Part shown: positions 1 through 5,171 of the stretch, one piece after another
How positions within the stretch are numbered: position 1 is the stretch's first letter
Layout: every line of letters begins with the position of its first letter
NCBI GenBank assembly: GCA_038144955.1
Contig: JAYQOT010000089.1
Span: forward strand, 1-5,171
Direction: 5' to 3'
Origin: Ga0077527 sp038144955
GTDB lineage: Bacteria; Pseudomonadota; Gammaproteobacteria; Burkholderiales; SG8-41
DNA: 5,171 nt
Position numbers and translations under genes: made by a program
Notes under the pieces: generated by a model
The model's database searches: none
The model's input: the letters and a program-made list of their open reading frames with translations, nothing else
Told to the model about the DNA's origin: nothing

Positions 1-296
1 TGGGCGAGCATGCCGTTGGCCAGCGCTGCGTGTTCTGCGGTAGTGACGAATTTGGTGCCGATTACGATGGCTTCTTCTTTTCCGCCCAGTGTCTTGATGT
101 ACTGAATCGCCTTGCGGCCGGGCAGCAGGCGGGAACCGGAAACCATCGCGGCGATGGTGTCGAGCACGTGGTGCTTGGTTTTTTCGGCAACGGCTCTGGA
201 CAGCGGCTTCTTCGCCGCGCCGGCCATGTAGGTGGCCAGCGTTTTCATTAGCGGCGAGATCGCCGACCCGTCTATTTTTTTCTTTGAGCTGCTCAT
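1..296 (-). CDS. MmgE/PrpD family protein, N-terminal part (cut by window edge)
   Basis: This is the first 98 codons of a minus-strand gene that continues past base 1. The translation begins MSSSKKKIDGSAISP and contains the family-typical stretch HHVLDTIAAMVSGSRLLPG (residues 42-60), then GGKEEAIVIGT (71-81) and AALANGMLA (90-98). The last is the start of the conserved region that normally continues into an H..D segment. The family includes 2-methylcitrate dehydratase (PrpD) and cis-aconitate decarboxylase, which are cytosolic enzymes acting on tricarboxylic acids. The substrate here cannot be told from the N-terminus. The start is chosen at the ATG ending at 296 because a perfect GGAGG (310-306) lies nine bases upstream. 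The ATG overlaps the stop of the SDR gene (ATGA), so the two are very likely co-transcribed and translationally coupled. The family call is seen in the sequence by recognition; the specific reaction is unknown. Confidence 0.85.
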   Translation of the reverse strand, partial: MSSSKKKIDGSAISPLMKTLATYMAGAAKKPLSRAVAEKTKHHVLDTIAAMVSGSRLLPGRKAIQYIKTLGGKEEAIVIGTKFVTTAEHAALANGMLA

Positions 297-1066
297 GGCA
301 TCAGGCCTCCGCCGTTGACATGGATGGATTGTCCGGTGATGTAACGTGCATCCGGTCCGCACAGTACGCGCACCATGGCTGCAATTTCTTCGGGCGCACC
401 GCGTCGTCCGGCAGGCGGCAGCGATACGCGGTGATCGGGTCGCGGCGGTGCGCCGGGCAGACCGCGCACGGTCTCGACGGTGCCGGGCACCACGCAGTTG
501 ACGGTAATGTTCTTGTCAGCAAGGTCCAGCGCTACCGCCTTGGTCATCGCGGCGAGTCCGCCCTTGGCCGCGACCACGTGGGAGCGGTGCAGTGCGCCGC
601 GGTGTCCGGTCAGTCCGCCGATGTTGACCACAGCACCGCCGCCGGCTTTCACCAGGTGCGGCAGGCAGGCCTGGGTAGCGAGGAAAGCGCCGTCGAGAAC
701 GATGGAAATCACCCGCCGCCATTCTTGCAAGGTGATTTTCTCGAACGGGGTTTCCGCGCGGATTGCCGCATTGTTGACCAGCAGGTCGATGCGACCAAAC
801 TGCGTCACGGTTTCATCGACCAGGTTCTGCACAGCCCCGGGGTCGGTGACGTCGCCCATGCACAGCGCAGCCTTGCCGCCGGCCTTGCGGATCATGGCCA
901 CGGTTTCTTCACCTTCCTTGCGCGAAGTGTTGGCGTTGACCATCACCGTTGCGCCGCCTGCCGCCAGCGACCGCGCGATCGCGCGGCCGATGTTGCGTGC
1001 ACCACCGGTGATCACCGCAACCTTGCCGGCGAGTTCATCGCCGGGCCGCATGCCTGCTTCAGTCAT
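293..1066 (-). CDS. Short-chain dehydrogenase/reductase (SDR) family protein with non-canonical active site
   Basis: A 257-residue protein of classical SDR length, with a Rossmann fold expected to bind NAD(P). Visible motifs are the cofactor loop TGGARNIG (20-27), the NNAA motif after the fourth strand (98-101), the PG motif after strand six (194-195), RRGAPEEIAAMV (221-232) and TGQSIHVNGGG (244-254). The classical catalytic tetrad Asn-Ser-Tyr-Lys is largely missing. The Asn position is Val123 (IVLDGAF), the Ser position is Gly151 (NIGGLTG), the Tyr position is Val164 (SHVVAAK), and only Lys168 remains. The rest of the protein reads as a normal, undecayed SDR, so this looks like a divergent subfamily rather than a pseudogene. 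The ATG at 1066 is preferred over Met6 because AAGGA lies seven bases upstream. The gene overlaps the following MmgE/PrpD gene by four bases, suggesting a shared catabolic pathway. Substrate is unknown, and dehydrogenase activity itself is uncertain. Confidence 0.9.
   Translation of the reverse strand: MTEAGMRPGDELAGKVAVITGGARNIGRAIARSLAAGGATVMVNANTSRKEGEETVAMIRKAGGKAALCMGDVTDPGAVQNLVDETVTQFGRIDLLVNNAAIRAETPFEKITLQEWRRVISIVLDGAFLATQACLPHLVKAGGGAVVNIGGLTGHRGALHRSHVVAAKGGLAAMTKAVALDLADKNITVNCVVPGTVETVRGLPGAPPRPDHRVSLPPAGRRGAPEEIAAMVRVLCGPDARYITGQSIHVNGGGLMP
306..310 (-). promoter_or_regulatory. Ribosome binding site of the MmgE/PrpD gene
   Basis: A perfect GGAGG on the minus strand lies nine bases before the ATG of the MmgE/PrpD gene. 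It is embedded in the last codons of the SDR gene, where it encodes part of the C-terminal Asn-Gly-Gly-Gly run. It decides the start of the downstream gene and shows that this gene is translated from the SDR mRNA. Confidence 0.75.
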
Positions 1067-1073
1067 CAGGATT

Positions 1074-1078
1074 TCCTT
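1074..1078 (-). promoter_or_regulatory. Ribosome binding site of the SDR gene
   Basis: AAGGA on the minus strand lies seven bases before the ATG at 1066. It supports MTEAG as the N-terminus instead of the internal Met6. Confidence 0.65.
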
Positions 1079-1081
1079 TTA

Positions 1082-1097
1082 AAACAATCGGTTGTTT
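1082..1097. promoter_or_regulatory. 16-bp imperfect palindrome, candidate operator of the SDR-MmgE/PrpD unit
   Basis: The sequence AAACAATCGGTTGTTT has perfect six-base arms (AAACAA and TTGTTT) around a TCGG centre. It ends three bases upstream of the SDR ribosome binding site, so it would lie in the promoter or 5' leader of the leftward unit, where a repressor could block transcription. Short AT-rich-armed palindromes with a CG-containing centre are a common operator style for TetR-type regulators, but no regulator gene is in the window. The assignment to a family is an inference. Confidence 0.4.
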
Positions 1098-1309
1098 CAT
1101 GCCGCACCATGGCTGGCACTGGCGCTTCATCCTCCGGCGCAACCAGGCGCGATGCAGCCGCCGTGGCGCTCGCCGCGCCTGCGCATTTCGTGTCGGTTTC
1201 CGGAGGTGCCCGATTACGACGTTGCAGCGGACGTACGGATCGGTTCACGGCATGCGGGCGGGCCATTCTATCAGCCGTGCCGATGCGTCATGCCGCGATG
1301 TCCGTACTG

Positions 1310-1315
1310 TAAAAT
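1310..1315 (+). promoter_or_regulatory. Candidate -10 box of the purE promoter
   Basis: TAAAAT matches the sigma-70 -10 consensus at five of six positions. It would place the transcript start near 1322, giving a leader of roughly 22 bases before the GTG of purE. No good -35 box is visible at 16-18 bases upstream (best about two of six; three of six at 19), so the promoter would be weak or activator-dependent. This is inference from motif and spacing only. Confidence 0.35.
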
Positions 1316-1329
1316 ACGTCTTTAAGTCC

Positions 1330-1334
1330 GGGAG
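1330..1334 (+). promoter_or_regulatory. Ribosome binding site of purE
   Basis: GGGAG lies nine bases before the GTG start of purE. It supports a GTG rather than an internal ATG as the start, which agrees with the expected N-terminus of the family. Confidence 0.55.
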
Positions 1335-1343
1335 AGTACGGCG

Positions 1344-1838
1344 GTGAAAAAGCCTTTGGTCGGCATAGTCATGGGCAGTCAGAGCGACTGGAACGTGATG
1401 CAGCACGCCGTCGAGATGGTCCGCAAATTCGGTGTCACCTGCGAGGCGAAAGTGGTTTCCGCACATCGCACCCCCGACCTGCTTTACCGCTATGCCGAAG
1501 AGGCTGACACGCGCGGCCTGCAATGCATCATCGCCGGCGCCGGTGGTTCGGCCCACCTGCCGGGCATGCTCGCCGCAAAAACCATCGTTCCCGTGCTCGG
1601 CGTGCCGGTGACTTCGCGTGCTCTGCGCGGCCTCGATTCTCTGCTCTCCATCGTGCAGATGCCCAAGGGCGTGCCGGTAGCGACTTTTGCCGTCGGTGAA
1701 GCCGGAGCCGCCAACGCCGGCCTGTTCGCGCTGGCTATGCTGGCGCGCAGCGACGCGAAGCTTGCAAAAAAACTCGCCGCTTTCCGAAAAAAACAGTCCG
1801 CGACCGTGCGCGCAATGAAATTGCCCGTAAAGAAATGA
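1344..1838 (+). CDS. purE: N5-carboxyaminoimidazole ribonucleotide mutase (PurE, class I)
   Basis: This 164-residue cytosolic enzyme moves the carboxyl group of N5-CAIR to carbon 4 to give CAIR in de novo purine synthesis. The class I signature is complete: GSQSDW (11-16), SAHRTP (39-44) with the catalytic-type His41, AGAGGSAHLPGM (64-75), PVLGVPV (83-89), and the run GLDSLLSIVQMPKGVPVATF (96-115) followed by GAANAGL (121-127). Length is as usual for bacterial class I PurE, which normally forms an octamer. It starts with GTG, backed by GGGAG nine bases upstream. A Lys-rich C-terminal tail follows the core. The stop overlaps the purK start (ATGA), and PurK provides its substrate, so the class I (PurK-dependent) assignment agrees with the context. 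First gene of the pur unit. Confidence 0.97.
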   Translation: MKKPLVGIVMGSQSDWNVMQHAVEMVRKFGVTCEAKVVSAHRTPDLLYRYAEEADTRGLQCIIAGAGGSAHLPGMLAAKTIVPVLGVPVTSRALRGLDSLLSIVQMPKGVPVATFAVGEAGAANAGLFALAMLARSDAKLAKKLAAFRKKQSATVRAMKLPVKK

Positions 1839-2971
1839 TTTTTCCGGATGCCATGCTCGGCATGCTCGGCGGCGGGCAGCTCGGACGCATGTTCACGCTC
1901 GCTGCGCACAGCATGGGTTATCGTGTGACTGTGCTCGATCCAGATCCGCTGAGTCCGGCAGGTTCGATTGCCGATGTACACATCAAGGCGGCTTACCAGG
2001 ATCACGAAGCCCTGCAACAGCTTGCCGACACCTGCGTTGCTGTGACCACCGAATTCGAGAACGTGCCGGCGGAGAGCCTGCGCTGGCTGGCCAGCCACTG
2101 TACTGTGAGACCGGCGGGCAACGCAGTGGCGGTGGCGCAGGATCGTGTGCGCGAAAAGGACTTTTTTGCCCGGACCTGTGGCCTGGGCGTCGCGCCGTAC
2201 GCGGTCATCGAGAAAGCCGCCGACTTGGACCAGGCTGGTGCTGCGCTGTTTCCCGGCATCCTCAAGCGCGCGCGCTTCGGCTACGACGGCAAGGGTCAGG
2301 CGCGCGTCGCCTCCGTTGCCGAAGCCAAAGCAGCTTACACTGCGATGGGCGGTGAAACCTGCGTACTCGAAAAGCGCGTCGACCTCCAGTGCGAAATTTC
2401 CGCAGTTGTTGCCCGTGGCGCCGACGGCCGCGGGCTAGGTTTCCCGGTTTCGGAAAATGAGCACCGCAACGGCATACTCGATGTGACGCTGGTGCCGGCC
2501 CGGGTGAAACCCGAACTCGCGCAACAGGCCGAACACTGGGCGCTGACCATCGCCGAAAAACTCGATTACTGCGGCGTGCTCGCGGTGGAGTTTTTCGTCA
2601 CCAGCAGCGGAGAACTGCTGGTCAACGAAATGGCGCCGCGACCGCACAACAGCGGTCATTACACGATAGATGCCTGCGTGACCTCGCAGTTCGAGCAGCA
2701 GGTGCGCGCGCTGTGCGGCCTGCCGTTGGGGGAGACGCACCTGCTTCGTCCGGTAGTGATGGTCAATCTGCTGGGCGAGGCCTGGCAGCACGGAGAGCCG
2801 GCATGGGGCCGGGTGTTCGCGCAGCCCGCGGCGAAACTGCATCTCTACGGCAAGCATGAAGCACGCGCCGGCCGCAAGATGGGGCATTTCACCGTGCTCG
2901 ACGATAATATCGACAACGCACTGAAAAACGCCCGCGCACTGCGCGCCGCGTTTTATCCCGACTGGAACTGA
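1835..2971 (+). CDS. purK: 5-(carboxyamino)imidazole ribonucleotide synthase (PurK)
   Basis: This 378-residue ATP-grasp enzyme uses ATP and bicarbonate to convert AIR to N5-CAIR, the substrate of PurE. Domains in order are an N-terminal preATP-grasp fold with GMLGGGQLGRM (9-19) and TTEFENVP (71-78); a central ATP-grasp region with KRARFGYDGKGQ (144-155), EKRVDLQCEISAVVAR (179-194) and PVSENEHRNGIL (204-215); the metal- and phosphate-binding stretch NEMAPRPHNSGHYT (264-277); and a C-terminal domain containing NLLGEAW (311-317). Length is normal for the family. The start ATG at 1835 overlaps the purE stop by four bases, so translation is probably coupled to purE. No key residue appears to be missing. 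Confidence 0.97.
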   Translation: MIFPDAMLGMLGGGQLGRMFTLAAHSMGYRVTVLDPDPLSPAGSIADVHIKAAYQDHEALQQLADTCVAVTTEFENVPAESLRWLASHCTVRPAGNAVAVAQDRVREKDFFARTCGLGVAPYAVIEKAADLDQAGAALFPGILKRARFGYDGKGQARVASVAEAKAAYTAMGGETCVLEKRVDLQCEISAVVARGADGRGLGFPVSENEHRNGILDVTLVPARVKPELAQQAEHWALTIAEKLDYCGVLAVEFFVTSSGELLVNEMAPRPHNSGHYTIDACVTSQFEQQVRALCGLPLGETHLLRPVVMVNLLGEAWQHGEPAWGRVFAQPAAKLHLYGKHEARAGRKMGHFTVLDDNIDNALKNARALRAAFYPDWN

Positions 2972-2978
2972 ATCGACA

Positions 2979-3866
2979 ATGAGCGACGCCCCGCTGTACC
3001 AGACCAGCCTCAAAAGCCTGCCTTTCCTGCATCGCGGCAAGGTGCGCGACATCTATGCGGTCGGTGACGACAAGCTGCTGGTGGTGCAAAGCGATCGCCT
3101 TTCTGCCTTCGACGTCATTCTCGATGATCCGATTCCGGGCAAGGGCCGGGTGCTGACAGAACTGTCCCAGTTCTGGTTTGACCGGTTGAAGCATGTCGTG
3201 CCCAACCATCTGACCGGCATCGATCCCGCGACCGTGGTGGCGCCGGCAGAGCGCGACCAGATCGCCGGACGAGCGATGGTGGTGAAAAAATACAAACCGC
3301 TGCTGGTGGAGGCGGTGGTGCGCGGGTATTTGATCGGCTCGGGCTGGAACGATTACCGGAATAGCGGGGCGATCTGCGGCATCAAGCTTCCCGCGGGCCT
3401 CAAACAGGCGGAAAAACTTGCTGAACCGATTTTCACGCCGGCCTCAAAAGCGCCCGCCGGCCACCATGACGAGAACATCAGCTATGACGACGTCGTCGCC
3501 ACCATCGGCGCGGCTCACACCGCCAGGGTCAAGGAGATTTCGATTGCGCTCTACAAGGAAGCTGCTGCGTTTGCGGTGACGCGCGGCATCATCATCGCGG
3601 ATACCAAGTTCGAATTCGGCACTGACGCCGCCGGTAACGTGGTGCTGATCGATGAAATCCTGACGCCGGATTCATCGCGCTTCTGGCCTGCTTCCGAATA
3701 CCGTACCGGCATCAGCCCGCCGAGTTTCGACAAGCAGTTCGTGCGCGACTGGCTGGAAACCCAGCCGTGGAACAAGAAGGCGCCTGCGCCGCGGCTGCCT
3801 GCCGACGTGCTGGCAAAAACTTCTGCCAAGTATCGCGAGGCGCAACGGATGCTGACGGGCAACTGA
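2979..3866 (+). CDS. purC: Phosphoribosylaminoimidazole-succinocarboxamide synthase (SAICAR synthetase, PurC), long form
   Basis: This 295-residue enzyme joins CAIR and aspartate, with ATP, to give SAICAR, the step after PurE. Motifs are HRGKVRDIY (18-26), EAVVRGYLIGSGW (111-123), FTPASKA (152-158) with GHHDENISY (161-169), IIADTKFEFG (205-214), LIDEILTPDSSRFWP (223-237) and SFDKQFVRDWL (249-259). At 295 residues it is the long form, closer in layout to the yeast-type enzyme than to the roughly 237-residue E. coli type. It starts seven bases after the purK stop, and the ribosome binding site is weak (a GGAA about 11 bases upstream), so expression probably depends on read-through from purK. 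One base separates it from the next gene. Confidence 0.97.
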   Translation: MSDAPLYQTSLKSLPFLHRGKVRDIYAVGDDKLLVVQSDRLSAFDVILDDPIPGKGRVLTELSQFWFDRLKHVVPNHLTGIDPATVVAPAERDQIAGRAMVVKKYKPLLVEAVVRGYLIGSGWNDYRNSGAICGIKLPAGLKQAEKLAEPIFTPASKAPAGHHDENISYDDVVATIGAAHTARVKEISIALYKEAAAFAVTRGIIIADTKFEFGTDAAGNVVLIDEILTPDSSRFWPASEYRTGISPPSFDKQFVRDWLETQPWNKKAPAPRLPADVLAKTSAKYREAQRMLTGN

Positions 3867-3867
3867 C

Positions 3868-5034
3868 ATGGCCAAGCTGTTCACCGAACTGGAAAAAGAT
3901 GCACTGTCTGCAGCAGCGGCAACAACCGGCATCCTGCCCGACCGCGACATCGCTAGGCTGATTGACGGCGGCCGCATCAGCGCCGCGAGCGGCGTTGACG
4001 AATCGCAGCTCCAGCCGGCCAGCCTCGACCTGCGTCTCGGCGCGACAGCATGGCGCGTGCGCGCGAGTTTTCTGCCTGGCAAAGGATCGACGGTGCAGGC
4101 CAAGATCGATCGCCTGCAGATGCACAGGATTGATCTGTCCAAACCCACCGTTCTGGAAAAGGGCTGTGTCTACATCGCTGAGCTGATGGAAGAGCTGAAG
4201 TTGCCCGCCGACATCGCCGGCTACGCCAATCCCAAAAGTTCCACCGGGCGGCTCGACATCTTTACCCGGCTGATCACCGACGCCGGCGCCGAATTCGAAG
4301 GTGTGGCCGCCGGCTACAAGGGCAAGCTCTACGTCGAGATCATGCCGCACACTTTCAGTGTGCTGGCGCAGCAGGGGACGCGGCTCAACCAGATCCGCTT
4401 CGTCCGCGGCAATCCGCCGCCCTCCGACACCAAGCTCACTGAACTCGACCAGACGATGAAGCTGGTCTATTCCGACAGCGATGTGCCGCTGCCGGCGATG
4501 ATCAAGAACGGTCTGTGGATTTCGGTGGACCTCGAAGGCGATGCCAGCAACGGCATCATCGGATATCGCGCCAAACACCACGCGCCACTGATCGATTTAT
4601 CGAAAATCAATCACTACGATCCGCTCGATTTCTGGGAGCCGATTGCGCGCACCGCCGACCGCAGCCTGGTGCTCAATCCGGACGACTTCTACATTTTGGT
4701 GTCGCGGGAACGCGTGCGCATTCCGAACAGCCACGCCGCGTCGATGGTGCCCTACGATCCGTCAGTCGGTGAATTCCGCATCCACTACGCTGGTTTCTTC
4801 GATCCCGGCTTCGGCTATGGCGCGAGCAATCTCACCGGCGCGCGCGCCGTGCTCGAGGTTCGATCCCACGATGTGCCCTTCATGATCGAACACGGGCAGG
4901 ACGTCGGCCGCCTGATCTACGAACGCCTGCTTGGCGAACCGGAAAAAATCTATGGCGTGAACATCGGTTCGAACTACCAGTCGCAGGGGTTGAAGCTGAG
5001 CAAGCAATTCAAACCTTTGGCAATGCCTGCTTAA
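3868..5034 (+). CDS. dcd: 2'-deoxycytidine 5'-triphosphate deaminase-family protein, double-domain form
   Basis: This 388-residue protein, about twice the length of the usual Dcd (near 190), matches the long DCD family and reads as two Dcd/dUTPase-like halves. The first half has QPASLDLRLG (49-58), the RSSLAR-like KSSTGR (123-128) with Ser124, Ser125 and Arg128, and YVEIMP (155-160), where Glu157 fits the catalytic Glu. The second half has RIPNSHA (284-290), FFDPGFGYG (310-318) and AVLEVRSHDVPF (327-338), where Glu330 fits the same position, but its RSS-like site reads YDPSVGE. The tail GSNYQSQGLKLSKQF resembles the C-terminal lid segments of this superfamily. The likely reaction is dCTP to dUTP plus ammonia, feeding dTMP synthesis; whether dUTP is also hydrolysed cannot be told. 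The ATG is one base after the purC stop with only a weak upstream ribosome binding site, so coupling to purC is likely. Family call firm, exact activity inferred. Confidence 0.88.
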   Translation: MAKLFTELEKDALSAAAATTGILPDRDIARLIDGGRISAASGVDESQLQPASLDLRLGATAWRVRASFLPGKGSTVQAKIDRLQMHRIDLSKPTVLEKGCVYIAELMEELKLPADIAGYANPKSSTGRLDIFTRLITDAGAEFEGVAAGYKGKLYVEIMPHTFSVLAQQGTRLNQIRFVRGNPPPSDTKLTELDQTMKLVYSDSDVPLPAMIKNGLWISVDLEGDASNGIIGYRAKHHAPLIDLSKINHYDPLDFWEPIARTADRSLVLNPDDFYILVSRERVRIPNSHAASMVPYDPSVGEFRIHYAGFFDPGFGYGASNLTGARAVLEVRSHDVPFMIEHGQDVGRLIYERLLGEPEKIYGVNIGSNYQSQGLKLSKQFKPLAMPA

Positions 5035-5171
5035 GCTGCTGTGCGTCCGGCGCGCGGCGTCGCGTGCTCGCGGAATTACTCTCCTAACTATCAGGGGGCT
5101 TAGGAAGCAAACGCAACTATAGAGGCCTTGCTCTGAGTAACTTTAACAAAGCCCGATAGAGGTTGTCATGG
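5035..5171. other. Intergenic tail after the dcd-like gene, with repeats and a possible next leader
   Basis: No complete gene is visible. The first ~35 bases are very GC-rich; the rest is clearly more AT-rich than the coding part of the window. TCCTAA (5082-5087) and TTAGGA (5100-5105) form an inverted repeat. GGGCTT (5096-5101) can pair with AAGCCC (5149-5154). ATAGAGG occurs twice (5119-5125 and 5156-5162). There is no stem followed by a run of T, so I see no intrinsic terminator for the pur unit. The end of the tail may be the 5' leader of a further rightward gene. Confidence 0.5.
5158..5170 (+). promoter_or_regulatory. Possible ribosome binding site and start codon of a further rightward gene
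   Basis: AGAGG (5158-5162) is followed after five bases by ATG (5168-5170), and the window ends one base later. The arrangement looks like a translation start, but with no coding sequence visible it cannot be confirmed. Confidence 0.3.

Larger units (their letters stand above)
1067..1343. other. Divergent intergenic region between the SDR unit and the pur unit
   Basis: This 277-base stretch separates two oppositely transcribed units and must hold both promoters. Near its left end are the SDR ribosome binding site and the 16-bp palindrome. Near its right end are a TAAAAT box, a CCGTACT/AGTACGG inverted repeat and the purE ribosome binding site. The middle part (about 1100-1300) has short open frames on both strands, but none resembles a known protein or has a convincing start, so I see no gene there. 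No convincing promoter hexamers were found for the leftward unit. Confidence 0.6.

Noticed and set aside
1066..1266. A 66-codon minus-strand open frame whose TGA overlaps the SDR ATG (TGATG), as coupled genes often do.
   Set aside because: No ribosome binding site at its ATG, an Ala/Arg/Pro-rich sequence with no recognisable motif, weaker third-position GC bias than the real genes, and it spans the candidate operator palindrome. A TGATG overlap alone is easily chance.
284..1312. A 342-codon plus-strand open frame across the SDR region.
   Set aside because: It is the antisense shadow of the SDR gene, which has clear family motifs, a ribosome binding site and operon context. The plus-strand translation is His/Gly/Arg-rich and lacks any motif.
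1092..1325. Plus-strand open frame ending in a Cys-rich tail (PRCPYCKIRL), which could suggest a small zinc-binding protein.
   Set aside because: The Cys codons arise from promoter-region sequence just before purE, there is no plausible start signal, and the rest of the frame resembles nothing known.
3712..4581. A 289-codon minus-strand open frame opposite purC and the dcd-like gene.
   Set aside because: It runs antisense to two genes with strong family signatures and reads as a GC-rich shadow frame without recognisable domains.
5041..5073. GC-rich run after the dcd-like stop, considered as an intrinsic terminator.
   Set aside because: It has no clean long stem and no following T-run, so a Rho-independent terminator is not supported.

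Overview
The window looks like a piece of a GC-rich proteobacterial chromosome, most likely betaproteobacterial (Burkholderiales-like). This rests on the style of the proteins: a long-form PurC, a PurK opening with a GMLGGGQLGRMF-type N-terminus, and a catabolic MmgE/PrpD plus SDR pair. No rRNA or other marker fixes the taxonomy, so the placement is an inference.

The layout is two divergent transcription units around a ~277 bp intergenic region. Leftward (minus strand, 1066 to 1 and beyond) runs a two-gene unit: an atypical short-chain dehydrogenase/reductase (SDR) family protein, then the N-terminal 98 codons of an MmgE/PrpD-family protein cut by the window edge. The two overlap by ATGA, and a strong GGAGG for the second gene lies inside the end of the first. 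A 16-bp imperfect palindrome sits directly upstream of the SDR ribosome binding site and is a candidate operator.

Rightward (plus strand, 1344-5034) runs a tightly packed unit: purE, purK, purC and a double-length dCTP-deaminase-family gene (dcd-like). Spacings are a 4-base overlap, 7 bases and 1 base. PurK and PurE make N5-CAIR and then CAIR from AIR, and PurC adds aspartate to give SAICAR, so these are three consecutive steps of de novo purine synthesis. The fourth gene belongs to pyrimidine deoxynucleotide metabolism (dCTP to dUTP, feeding dTMP), so the unit appears to join purine supply and DNA-precursor balance.

The last 137 bases (5035-5171) hold no complete gene. They are less GC-rich and contain small inverted and direct repeats. 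They end in what may be the ribosome binding site and ATG of a further rightward gene.

Most of the window is ordinary housekeeping. The points most worth a second look are the SDR, which has lost three of the four classical catalytic residues while the rest of the fold signature is intact, and the duplicated Dcd, whose second half keeps the Glu-containing segment but not the RSS-type motif.
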